Assembly: GCA_038222915.1 (NCBI GenBank) | Contig: JBBRHH010000057.1 | Location: 1 to 16,747 of the forward strand | Direction of reading: 5' to 3' | Length of the DNA stretch: 16,747 nt | DNA from: JBBRHH01 sp038222915 | Lineage (GTDB): Bacteria; Planctomycetota; Phycisphaerae; Tepidisphaerales; Tepidisphaeraceae | Part shown: positions 1 to 7,413 of the stretch, in pieces | Numbering within the stretch: position 1 is the stretch's first letter | How the letters are laid out: every line of letters starts with the position of its first letter | The notes under the pieces: generated by a model | The model's database searches: none | Told to the model about the DNA's origin: nothing | What the model saw: the letters and a program-made list of their open reading frames with translations, nothing else | Translations under genes and position numbers: made by a program

Positions 1-1
1 C

Positions 2-1000
2 CTTCCAAATCACGACGGCGACATCGGCCCGCTCCTCAAAGGCGCGGCCTCCGGCGACGCCCAGGAAATCGATCTCAAAATCGTCGACGACGTCCGCAAT
101 TTCCTCTTTGGCCCTCCCGGCTCCGGCGGCTTCGATCTCGCCTCCCTCAACATTCAGCGCGGCCGAGATCACGGCCTCGCCGACTACAACAGCACGCGCG
201 TCGCCTTCGGCCTCCCCGCCGTCACGTCTTTCTCCCAGATCACTTCCGACCCCGTCCTCGCGGGCAAGCTCCAATCCCTCTACGGCACCGTCAACAACGT
301 CGACCTCTGGGTGGGCGGCCTCGCCGAAGACCACGCCCCCGACTCCAGCGTCGGCCCTCTCTTCGGCAAGATCATCGCCGACCAGTTCACCCGCCTCCGG
401 GACGGCGACCGCTTCTTCTTCGAAAACCAGTTCTCCGGCCAACAGCTCAACGACCTCGAACACACCCGCCTCGCCGACATCATCCGCCGCAACTCCACCA
501 CGACCAACATCCAGGACAACGTCTTCCTCTACGACGCCAACATCAGCGGCCATATCTACGAAGACGCCAACCGCAACGCCCAGCACGACCCACGCGAAAA
601 CCCGCTCGCCAACTGGGTCGTTCAGTTGCAGGACACCACCGGCGCAACCGTCGCCACCACCACGTCCAATGCCGTCGGGGAATTCACCTTCGAAGACCTG
701 GATCTCGGCACCTACAAAATCAAGGAAGTCGCCCCGAATGGCTGGACCCAAACCACCGCCGCCCCGGCCGACATCCACATCACCAAAGCAATGGACATCA
801 ACGGCATCGACTTCGGCAACGCCCGAACCGGCGGCACAGGAGGTCAAGGCAACAACCCAACACCGCCCCCAATGCCCCCAGCCCCAATCCCCGCGCCGCC
901 ACCCCCGCGCCAAGCCCCGCCCCCGCCCAACAACAACATGTTCGCCCCGCCCCCACCAAACGGCCTGAATCCGGTCTTGAGCGATCCATTGCGAAAGTAA
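2..1000 (+). CDS. Animal-type haem peroxidase, C-terminal part, with SdrD B-like domain (5' end outside window)
   Basis: The frame is open from the window edge, so only the last 332 residues are visible and the real start lies upstream. Residues 50-58 read NIQRGRDHG, the hallmark C-terminal motif of the animal haem peroxidase (An_peroxidase, cyclooxygenase-like) family. It is followed by the family-typical segments NNVDLWVGGLAEDH and GPLFGKIIADQFTRLRDGDR. Enzymes of this family oxidise substrates with H2O2 through a covalently or tightly held haem; the distal catalytic part is not in view. Residues about 181-275 (ISGHIYEDANRNAQHD to GIDFGNAR) form an SdrD B-like beta-sandwich with the EDANRN calcium-binding style motif, common in surface or secreted proteins. 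A Pro-rich tail follows (about 276-332) and ends DPLRK. It is probably exported, but the signal peptide would be outside the window. The gene converges on uvrA over a strong hairpin. Confidence 0.9.
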   Translation, partial: LPNHDGDIGPLLKGAASGDAQEIDLKIVDDVRNFLFGPPGSGGFDLASLNIQRGRDHGLADYNSTRVAFGLPAVTSFSQITSDPVLAGKLQSLYGTVNNVDLWVGGLAEDHAPDSSVGPLFGKIIADQFTRLRDGDRFFFENQFSGQQLNDLEHTRLADIIRRNSTTTNIQDNVFLYDANISGHIYEDANRNAQHDPRENPLANWVVQLQDTTGATVATTTSNAVGEFTFEDLDLGTYKIKEVAPNGWTQTTAAPADIHITKAMDINGIDFGNARTGGTGGQGNNPTPPPMPPAPIPAPPPPRQAPPPPNNNMFAPPPPNGLNPVLSDPLRK

Positions 1001-1030
1001 TGGCCGAGGGCATCGCTAACCGGAAACGCT

Positions 1031-1065
1031 GTGCAGCTCGAAAGAATTATTCTTTCGAGCTGCAC
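1031..1065. terminator. Perfect 16-bp hairpin between convergent peroxidase and uvrA genes
   Basis: Bases 1031-1046 (GTGCAGCTCGAAAGAA) are exactly complementary to 1050-1065, leaving a 3-nt loop TTA. It sits 30 bp after the peroxidase stop and 24 bp after the uvrA stop on the other strand, so it is well placed as a bidirectional terminator. No long T tract follows on either strand. A second hairpin (1061-1068 with 1072-1079, loop TTC) overlaps the 3' arm and is mutually exclusive with the first. Confidence 0.7.
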
Positions 1066-1089
1066 ACTTTCAGTGTGTATGCCACGCTG

Positions 1090-4011
1090 TTACGCAATCC
1101 GCTCCACCGCCACACGCCCCAACCTCCCCCTCAGATACTGCCCCGTATAACTCTCCTCCACCTCCACCACATCCTCCGGCGTCCCCTCCGCCACCACCCG
1201 GCCGCCCCCATCTCCTCCCTCCGGCCCCATATCGATAATCCAGTCCGCGCACTTGATCACATCCAGGTTGTGCTCGATCACCACCACCGTATTCCCCACA
1301 TCCGCCAGCCGATTCAACACGTTCAACAGGTTGTGAATGTCCGCGAAATGCAGCCCCGTCGTCGGCTCATCCAGCACATAAAGCGTATGCCCCGTCGGCG
1401 TCTTCCCCAGCTCCGTCGCCAGCTTCACCCGCTGCGCCTCGCCGCCCGAAAGCTGCGTGCTCGGCTGCCCCATCCGCACATAAGTAAGCCCAACATCTGA
1501 AAGCGCCTTGAGCATCTGATGAATCTTGGGAAAGTTCTCAAAGAACGCCATCGCCTCCTCGATCGTCATGTTCAGCACTTCGGAAATATTCTTCCCGCGA
1601 TAGTGAATCTCCAGCGTCTCGGTGTTGTAGCGCGCGCCCCTGCACACCTCGCAATCCACAAACACATCCGGCAAAAAGTGCATCTCGATCAACTTCGTCC
1701 CCTGCCCCTGGCACGCCTCGCACCGCCCACCCTTCACATTGAAGCTAAACCGCCCCATCTCATACCCGCGGATCTTCGCCTCGCGCGTCAGCGAAAACAC
1801 CTTGCGAATCTCATCAAACACGCCCGTATACGTCGCCGGATTCGATCGCGGCGTCCGCCCAATCGGACTCTGGTCAATCTCAATCACCTTATCGATCTTC
1901 GTAACCCCATTAAGCTGCTTATGCGCCCCGGCCTTCACCCGCGAACTGTACAGCTTCCGCTTCAACGCCGGCAACAGCGTCTGGTTGATCAACGTGCTCT
2001 TCCCCGACCCGCTGACTCCCGTGATACAAATCAACCCGCCCAGCGGAATCCGCACATCCACGTTCTTCAGGTTGTTCTCTTTGCACCCCTTGATCTCCAG
2101 ACACGCCTTGTCCGCATTCACCGGCCGTCGCGTCGCCGGCGGCACAATCGCGTATTCCCCCGTCAGATATTTGATCGTCGTGGAATCCTTATTTTCCAGC
2201 ACCTCCGGCATCGGCCCAACACACACCACCTTCCCCCCATGCGATCCCGCCCCCGGCCCAATATCAATCAGATAATCACTCGCCCGAATGCAGTCCTCAT
2301 CATGCTCGACAATGATCACCGTGTTGCCGATATCGCATAGCTTCCGCAGCGTCCGAATCAGCCGCGTATTGTCGCGCTGATGCAATCCGATCGTCGGCTC
2401 ATCCAGCACATAACACACGCCCACCAGCCCCGATCCCACCTGCGTCGCCAGCCGGATCCGCTGCGCCTCGCCGCCCGAAAGTGTCGCAGTCCGCCGGTCC
2501 AGCGTGAGATATCCCAGCCCCACATCCAGCATGAACCCCAGCCGGCTCTTCACCTCGCGCGCAATCGGCTCGGCGATCTTCGCCCCTTCGGCCGACAGTT
2601 TCAGGTCCTCAAAAAACGCCCGCGCCTTCGCGATCGTCATCCCCGTCACAGCATGAATCGAATATCCCGGCAACCGCGGCGTCTTCCCCTTGCTCTCATC
2701 GCTATCCACCAGCAGACTTCCAATTCCGTTCTGCGCCGTCTCCAGGCGCACCGCAAGCGCCTCCTTCTTCAAACGCATCCCGCCACATTCCTCGCACAAC
2801 TGATCCGACATGTATTGATGCAACCGCGTCTTGACGAATTCACTCTCCGTATTCTCAAACCGCCGCTGCAGGTTCGGGATCACACCCTCAAACATCACCT
2901 TCGTCCCCATGTCTCCCTTCTTGCCGGTGCCAAACATCAGCACCTGCTGCACCTTCCTGGGAATGTCGCGATAAGGCGCGCTATATGAGATGCCAAAGCT
3001 CCGGCAAAAATCGCGCAGCACCCGGCTATAGTAAATGTTCATCCGCTTGCCGTTCTTGCGCCACCCCTCAATCGCGCCGTTCTCCAGCGAAAGCGCGTCA
3101 TCCGGCACGATCAGTTCGGCATCAAACTCACAAGTCGTCCCCAATCCATGACACGACGGACAAGCCCCATGCGGCGAGTTAAAGCTGAATATCCGCGGCT
3201 CCATCTCTGACAGCGAAACATGCGGATGATCCGGACAGGCAAATTTTTCACTGAACGTATGATCCACCCACGTCCCGTCCGGCTTGGCGATCGTCACGAT
3301 CACCGTCCCCAGCGAAAGCTTCAGCGAAGTCTCCACCGAATCCGCCACCCGCGAGCGGATCTCCGGTTTCAAAACAATCCGGTCGACAATCGCCTCAATA
3401 TCATGCGCAAACGTCTTCTTCAGCGCCGGCGCCCCGCCAGGCCCATTCAACTCCACAATCTTCCCATCCACCCGCGCCCGCACAAATCCCTGCTTGTTGA
3501 TCGCCGTAAACGTATCCTTGTGTTCCCCCTTCATCCCGCGAATCAGCGGCGATAGGATCATGATCTTCGATCCCGCCGGATGCCCCATGATCGCATCCAC
3601 GATCTGCGAAGGGCTCTGGCTCGAAATCACCCGCCCGCACTCCCAGCAGTGCGGCGTCCCCGCCCGCGCAAAAAGCACCCGCAGATAGTCATAAATCTCC
3701 GTCGTCGTAGCGACGATCGACCGCGGATTGCTGCTCGCCGACCGCTGCTCAATCGCAATCGTCGGCGGCAATCCCTCGATCTCATCCAGGTCAGGCTTCT
3801 GCAACTGCTCCAGAAACTGCCGCGCATAAGCGCTCAGCGACTCCACGTACTTCCGCTGCCCCTCCGCATAAACCGTATCAAACGCGAGCGTGGATTTCCC
3901 GCTCCCCGACAATCCTGTAACCACCACCACCTGATCGCGCGGAATATCGACGTTGATGTTCTGGAGGTTGTGCTCCCGCGCCCCGCGAATGCGAATATAC
4001 TTCTGACTCAT
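1090..4011 (-). CDS. uvrA: UvrABC excision nuclease subunit A
   Basis: This is a 973-aa ATPase that scans DNA with UvrB for bulky lesions in nucleotide excision repair. It has two ABC ATPase halves. Walker A1 is GLSGSGKST at residues 33-41; the second is GVSGSGKST. The two ABC signatures are LSGGEAQRIRLA and LSGGEAQRVKLA, with Walker B/D-loop segments YVLDEPTIGLHQRD and YVLDEPTTGLHFAD. The zinc modules are present. The first has the form CPDH...CPSCHGLG, with one Cys replaced by His; the C-terminal one is CEACQGQG...CEVCRGARYN. The length is normal for UvrA. ATG at 4011 gives the family start MSQKYIRIRGAREHNL. A TTG 33 bp upstream adds 11 residues without family support. There is no clear SD; a promoter-like pair lies at 4083-4111. 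The gene is monocistronic in this window. Confidence 0.97.
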   Translation of the reverse strand: MSQKYIRIRGAREHNLQNINVDIPRDQVVVVTGLSGSGKSTLAFDTVYAEGQRKYVESLSAYARQFLEQLQKPDLDEIEGLPPTIAIEQRSASSNPRSIVATTTEIYDYLRVLFARAGTPHCWECGRVISSQSPSQIVDAIMGHPAGSKIMILSPLIRGMKGEHKDTFTAINKQGFVRARVDGKIVELNGPGGAPALKKTFAHDIEAIVDRIVLKPEIRSRVADSVETSLKLSLGTVIVTIAKPDGTWVDHTFSEKFACPDHPHVSLSEMEPRIFSFNSPHGACPSCHGLGTTCEFDAELIVPDDALSLENGAIEGWRKNGKRMNIYYSRVLRDFCRSFGISYSAPYRDIPRKVQQVLMFGTGKKGDMGTKVMFEGVIPNLQRRFENTESEFVKTRLHQYMSDQLCEECGGMRLKKEALAVRLETAQNGIGSLLVDSDESKGKTPRLPGYSIHAVTGMTIAKARAFFEDLKLSAEGAKIAEPIAREVKSRLGFMLDVGLGYLTLDRRTATLSGGEAQRIRLATQVGSGLVGVCYVLDEPTIGLHQRDNTRLIRTLRKLCDIGNTVIIVEHDEDCIRASDYLIDIGPGAGSHGGKVVCVGPMPEVLENKDSTTIKYLTGEYAIVPPATRRPVNADKACLEIKGCKENNLKNVDVRIPLGGLICITGVSGSGKSTLINQTLLPALKRKLYSSRVKAGAHKQLNGVTKIDKVIEIDQSPIGRTPRSNPATYTGVFDEIRKVFSLTREAKIRGYEMGRFSFNVKGGRCEACQGQGTKLIEMHFLPDVFVDCEVCRGARYNTETLEIHYRGKNISEVLNMTIEEAMAFFENFPKIHQMLKALSDVGLTYVRMGQPSTQLSGGEAQRVKLATELGKTPTGHTLYVLDEPTTGLHFADIHNLLNVLNRLADVGNTVVVIEHNLDVIKCADWIIDMGPEGGDGGGRVVAEGTPEDVVEVEESYTGQYLRGRLGRVAVERIA

Positions 4012-4082
4012 GCTTACAAATTCTGCTCTTCGCGAGCGGTTCAAATTCTTGCGTCAGGTTCCTAACGAAACCCTAAACGTGA

Positions 4083-4111
4083 ATTCTATGATTGCTGTCG
4101 ACCATAATCAA
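4083..4111 (-). promoter_or_regulatory. Putative sigma-70 promoter of uvrA
   Basis: On the minus strand TTGATT (4106-4111) is followed after 17 bp by TAGAAT (4083-4088), a 4/6 and 5/6 match to the consensus boxes. Transcription would start near 4076, giving a 5' UTR of about 65 nt to the uvrA ATG at 4011. No recognisable LexA operator was seen, so SOS control cannot be claimed from the sequence. Confidence 0.4.
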
Positions 4112-4270
4112 AAGGAGCAGGCCCGCCACGACCGACCCTGGAAAGCCCAACTGTGAAATATTGCCGACCGCCCCGGCGACTTACTTATCATGAAATCTTC
4201 CTGAGAACCGCTAAGATACTCCCCGCGTGCCCGAACCTCGCTACATCACCCTCATCCGGGAAATGCATCA

Positions 4271-5203
4271 GTGGCCGACCAGCGACTCGAACGTCTCAAA
4301 GCCAATATCCAATCCGTCTTCTTCGGACACTCCCATGCCGTCGATCAACTCCTCATCGGCCTGATCGGTCGCGGCCACGTCCTCGTCGAAGATGTCCCCG
4401 GCGTCGGTAAAACCGTCCTCGCCCGGGCCCTCGCCCGCAGCATCGACTGCAATTTCAGCCGCATCCAGCTCACCCCCGATCTCCTCCCCACCGATGTCCT
4501 CGGCGTCTCCATCTACAACAACGAAACCCACAGCTTCGACTTCAAGGCCGGACCGATCTTCGCCAACATCGTCCTCGCCGACGAAATCAACCGCACCACC
4601 CCGCGCACCCAGTCCGCCCTCCTCGAGGCCATGAGCGAAGAACAGGTCACCGTCGAAACCCAGAGCCTCCCGCTCGAACGCCCGTTTATGGTCGTCGCCA
4701 CGCAGAACCCTTTTGAATTCGAAGGCACCTACTACCTCCCCGAAAACCAGCTCGACCGCTTCCTTCTCCGCATCACCGTCGGCTACCCGGACCGCGCCGC
4801 CGAGCAGCGCATCCTCACCCTCCAGCCCGGCCGCACAAAGCTCAACGAATTAACCCCCGTCATGACCGGCGAGCAAATCGTCGCCATCCAGGACGAAGTT
4901 CCCAACATCCGCCTCGACCCCGCCATCCTCGACTACGTCCTCGACATCGTCGAAGCCAGCCGCAAGGACTCCCAGCTCCACCTCGGCGTCTCGCCGCGCG
5001 GCGCTCTCGCCCTCACGCAAGCCTGCCAGGCCGCCGCCCTCCTCGCCGGCCGCACCTACGTCATCCCCGACGACGTCAAAGCCCTCGTCATCCCCGTCTG
5101 CGCTCACCGCGTCATCAGCAAAACCTACCTTCACAACGGCGACGCCAACGCCACCTCGCGCATTCTGCAGGCCATCCTCGACCAGGTCCCCGCCCCAAAA
5201 TAA
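4271..5203 (+). CDS. MoxR-family AAA+ ATPase
   Basis: This is a complete 310-aa MoxR ATPase (AAA_3 domain plus AAA lid). In this family, ATP hydrolysis drives chaperone-like maturation of partner complexes, often with VWA or DUF58 proteins. Visible motifs are Walker A DVPGVGKT (residues 41-48), Walker B VLADEIN (101-107), the family signature TTPRTQSALLEAM, sensor 1 VVATQNPFEFEGTYYLPENQ (141-160) and the lid motif SPRGALALTQACQAAALL. GTG at 4271 is chosen because it puts LERLKANIQSVF at the usual distance from Walker A; no in-frame ATG lies upstream, and GGGA 9 bp before it is only a weak SD. A -10-like TAAGATACT lies at 4212-4220. The usual DUF58 and VWA partners are absent: the next gene is convergent and starts its 3' end 5 bp away. 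The partner is therefore unknown. Confidence 0.95.
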   Translation: MADQRLERLKANIQSVFFGHSHAVDQLLIGLIGRGHVLVEDVPGVGKTVLARALARSIDCNFSRIQLTPDLLPTDVLGVSIYNNETHSFDFKAGPIFANIVLADEINRTTPRTQSALLEAMSEEQVTVETQSLPLERPFMVVATQNPFEFEGTYYLPENQLDRFLLRITVGYPDRAAEQRILTLQPGRTKLNELTPVMTGEQIVAIQDEVPNIRLDPAILDYVLDIVEASRKDSQLHLGVSPRGALALTQACQAAALLAGRTYVIPDDVKALVIPVCAHRVISKTYLHNGDANATSRILQAILDQVPAPK

Positions 5204-5208
5204 ACCGC

Positions 5209-5487
5209 CTACTTCGACTTCATCCGCGCATTCGTCTGATCCTCAGCATTGATCTGATGCGTCGGGTCCTGCCGATTCGACACCCCCTCCGCAATCCGAT
5301 CCGGCTCTAACTCCGGCTTAGACTTATCCGCGTCCAGATTGCCATGATGCGATTCCTTCGATGGCTTCGCGCGTTCGTACACAATCGCAGGATCCTGGCC
5401 ATGCGCAGTTTCCGCTGGCGTCGATTGATTGCCGGTGGGTTGTGGTTTGTTCATCAACTCATCGTACGCGATATCCAACCCACCCAT
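5209..5487 (-). CDS. Small hydrophilic protein of unknown function downstream of trpS
   Basis: I do not recognise a family. From ATG 5487 the protein is 92 aa (MGGLDIAYDELMNKPQ...ARMKSK), rich in charged residues, Gln, Asn, Pro and Ser, with no hydrophobic segment or Cys. It is probably soluble and at least partly disordered. Alternative starts are TTG 5496 (95 aa) and ATG 5454 (MNKPQPTGNQ); none has a clear SD. It begins about 21 bp after the trpS stop on the same strand, so co-transcription is likely. It ends 5 bp from the moxR stop. The third-position composition fits its neighbours and the ORF on the opposite strand here has no sensible protein, which supports a real gene, but only moderately. 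Confidence 0.5.
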   Translation of the reverse strand: MGGLDIAYDELMNKPQPTGNQSTPAETAHGQDPAIVYERAKPSKESHHGNLDADKSKPELEPDRIAEGVSNRQDPTHQINAEDQTNARMKSK

Positions 5488-5508
5488 GAATGGCAAATCG
5501 TGAACAAA

Positions 5509-6606
5509 CTACGAAAGCCGCAATGTCCGCGGAAAATAATCCTGCTTCATCTTCCCCTTCGCCAGCGCCAGCGTCTCCTCCGCCACCACGTTCGCCGCCT
5601 CCGTCCCCTTCCGAAGCGCCGCCATCACCTCGTCCGGCCGCGCCTCAAACTGCTTCCGCCGCTCCCGGATCGGCCCAATCAGTGCATTCAAAACCTCGAT
5701 CAACTTCTTCTTGATCACCACATCCCCGACCTTCCCATTGCGATATGCCTCCTGCTGCTCGGTCACCCAATTCTTGTCCGGATTAAACGTCTCGTGATAC
5801 GCCCACAACGGATTCTTCGTCGCATCCGTCTCCCCCGGATCGCTCACCCGAATCCGCTTCGGATCCGTATACATCTGCATCACTTTCTTCTGCACCACAT
5901 CCGCATCATCCGAAAGAAAGATTGCATTGTTCAGCGACTTGCTCATTTTCAGAAGTTCCCCGCTCGGCCCCGGCGCACCCGTCCCCACCAGCCGCTTCAC
6001 CCGCCCCAGCTTCGGCTCAATAATCGGCAGCAATCCCCCGGCCTTCAGATAATCCTTGTCCTCCGTCTGTGGATCCACCCCGCAATACACCTGGTTAAAC
6101 TTCCGCGCCACCTCCCGCGTCAGCTCCAGATGCGGCAACTGATCCTCGCCCACCGGCACAAGCTGAGGCCGAAACGCAAGAATATCCGCCGTCTGCCCCA
6201 CCGCATAAAGCGGAAACCCAAACGGATACTTGTCCCCCAATTCCTTGTCCTTGATCTCCTGCGTCAAAGTCGGATTGCGCATCACCCGGTTAAACGGAAT
6301 CAGCATCGAAAAGAAAAAAGTCAGCTCATCGATCGCTGGCACTTCCGACTGAATGAACATATTGCTCTTCTCCGGATCGATCCCGCAAGCGAGGTAATCC
6401 GTGGCAATATCAATCACACTCTGCCGAATATCCGCCGGCCGATCCGCCCGCGTAGTAAAAGCATGCTTGTTCGCAATAATAAAAAAACAATCATACTGAT
6501 CCTGCAGCGCCAGCCGGTTCTCCACACTCCCCACATAGTGGCCCAAATGCAGCTTCCCAGTAGGAGTATCCCCAGTCAAAATGCGCGGCTTGGAATTCAA
6601 ACTCAT
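5509..6606 (-). CDS. trpS: Tryptophanyl-tRNA synthetase
   Basis: This 365-aa class I aminoacyl-tRNA synthetase charges tRNA-Trp with tryptophan in the cytoplasm. The Rossmann-fold signature is HLGH at residues 20-23, inside TGKLHLGHYVGSVENRLALQ. The KMSKS loop is intact at 220-224 (GELLKMSKSLNNAIFLSDD). The TDPKRI motif and the C-terminal anticodon-binding helices follow. The length is a little above that of short bacterial TrpRS (about 330). ATG 6606 is the natural start (MSLNSKPRILTGDTPTGKLH). There is no SD; instead a TATAAC box lies just 8 nt upstream (6615-6620), so translation may be leaderless. A small unknown gene follows on the same strand. The divergent neighbour is the HNH gene pair. 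Confidence 0.97.
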   Translation of the reverse strand: MSLNSKPRILTGDTPTGKLHLGHYVGSVENRLALQDQYDCFFIIANKHAFTTRADRPADIRQSVIDIATDYLACGIDPEKSNMFIQSEVPAIDELTFFFSMLIPFNRVMRNPTLTQEIKDKELGDKYPFGFPLYAVGQTADILAFRPQLVPVGEDQLPHLELTREVARKFNQVYCGVDPQTEDKDYLKAGGLLPIIEPKLGRVKRLVGTGAPGPSGELLKMSKSLNNAIFLSDDADVVQKKVMQMYTDPKRIRVSDPGETDATKNPLWAYHETFNPDKNWVTEQQEAYRNGKVGDVVIKKKLIEVLNALIGPIRERRKQFEARPDEVMAALRKGTEAANVVAEETLALAKGKMKQDYFPRTLRLS

Positions 6607-6614
6607 ACCGGGAA

Positions 6615-6620
6615 GTTATA
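6615..6620 (-). promoter_or_regulatory. Putative -10 box of trpS (near-leaderless)
   Basis: TATAAC on the minus strand ends 8 nt before the trpS ATG (6606), which puts the expected transcription start at about 6608. No good -35 hexamer is seen at the matching distance (6638-6643 reads TACCGC), so this rests on the -10 box and its position alone. Confidence 0.3.
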
Positions 6621-6680
6621 CGAGCACACCGCCGAGGGCGGTAGTGTAGGACTAGCCGCGCACGGATACTCAAACTCCGA

Positions 6681-6710
6681 TTGCTACCAACCGGCGGACG
6701 GCGGTATAAT
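6681..6710 (+). promoter_or_regulatory. Near-consensus promoter of the HNH gene pair
   Basis: TTGCTA (6681-6686) and a perfect TATAAT (6705-6710) are separated by 18 bp. Transcription would start near 6717-6718, directly at or before the GTG start codon at 6719, so the first mRNA would be leaderless or have a leader of one or two bases. Confidence 0.6.
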
Positions 6711-6718
6711 CCAGCATC

Positions 6719-6985
6719 GTGACCACGAACTCTGCGATGCTAGAGCGCATTATCGAACCCCAGCGAGGCGATTTCTCGCCGGAGCACGCGCGGTACGTTT
6801 TGTCACTCGATTTTTCACCCTCTGAACACGCCCGATATAATGAACTGGCGGCGAAAGCGCAGGATGGAAATTTGACCGATACCGAGCGCGCGGAACTCGA
6901 CGAGTTTCTAAACGTCAATGCCTTCCTGATGATCCTTCAGTCCAAGGCGCGCGTATCACTCAAAAAGCACAACTCTGCGGCGTAA
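6719..6985 (+). CDS. Small conserved partner protein of the downstream HNH endonuclease
   Basis: This 88-aa protein reads MTTNSAMLERIIEPQRGDF..., with a helical, acidic middle (EHARYNELAAKAQDGNL, TDTERAELDEFLNVNAF) and a C-terminal LQSKARVSLKK. From memory, small proteins with this LDF...ARY.EL...LQSKAR pattern recur directly upstream of small HNH nucleases in planctomycetes and other bacteria. Their function is not established; an inhibitor, adaptor or antitoxin role is only inference from the arrangement. GTG 6719 keeps the conserved-looking N terminus; ATG 6737 is the alternative (82 aa). It lies just downstream of a TATAAT box and ends 7 bp before the HNH gene. Base composition (G at or above C) differs from the C-rich surroundings. 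Confidence 0.75.
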   Translation: MTTNSAMLERIIEPQRGDFSPEHARYVLSLDFSPSEHARYNELAAKAQDGNLTDTERAELDEFLNVNAFLMILQSKARVSLKKHNSAA

Positions 6986-6992
6986 TCGTCAC

Positions 6993-7397
6993 ATGGACAG
7001 GGCACTTGAACGTGACGTTCGCCGCCGCGCAGCAGATGCCTGCGAGTACTGCCAGTTGCCAGCACGCCTCTCACCCCTCTCCTTTCCCATCGATCACATC
7101 AGGGCCAGGCAGCATGGTGGCGATGACTCGACTGGAAATCTGGCTCTGGCGTGCCACTTCTGCAACGCCCACAAAGGACCAAATATCGCGGGGTTCGATC
7201 CGGCTACTTCAAAATTGACCCGCCTGTTTCATCCCAGACGCGATCGCCGGACTAAGCATTTTGCGTGGAAATCGCCCAAGCTGATCGGACTGACCGCAGT
7301 TGGCAGAACGACGATCGTAGTGCTCGCGATGAATCACCCGGTCCAGATCGCGACGCGGGCGGCACTCGCCACTGAAAATGGCCTTGGATCCGAATGA
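6993..7397 (+). CDS. HNH endonuclease
   Basis: This 134-aa protein has a compact HNH (beta-beta-alpha metal) nuclease domain. CEYC (residues 17-20) and CHFC in LALACHFCNAHKGPN are the structural zinc pairs. The catalytic core is PIDHIRARQHGGDDSTGNLA, with the DH pair, followed by the Asn and the terminal His of NAHKGPN. The conserved tail RLFHPRRDRRTKHFAW and the segment GLTAVGRTTIVVLAMNHP are typical of this small HNH subgroup. Such enzymes cleave DNA; the target is unknown. ATG 6993 lies 7 bp after the upstream partner stop, without a clear SD, so translation is probably coupled. The gene converges on the FlgC-like gene with 16 bp between stops. Its strand composition is atypical for this half of the window. 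Confidence 0.9.
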   Translation: MDRALERDVRRRAADACEYCQLPARLSPLSFPIDHIRARQHGGDDSTGNLALACHFCNAHKGPNIAGFDPATSKLTRLFHPRRDRRTKHFAWKSPKLIGLTAVGRTTIVVLAMNHPVQIATRAALATENGLGSE

Positions 7398-7413
7398 AGT
7401 TCGTCGCCCGACC

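Noticed and set aside
108..968. 286-aa Ser/Thr/Pro-rich ORF in the first kilobase
   Set aside because: It is in another frame of the peroxidase-SdrD gene, whose own frame contains NIQRGRDHG and is open to the window edge.
5344..6825. 493-aa plus-strand ORF opposite trpS
   Set aside because: It is antisense to a clear TrpRS with intact HLGH and KMSKS motifs; its Arg/His/Leu-rich translation is the usual shadow of a GC-biased gene.
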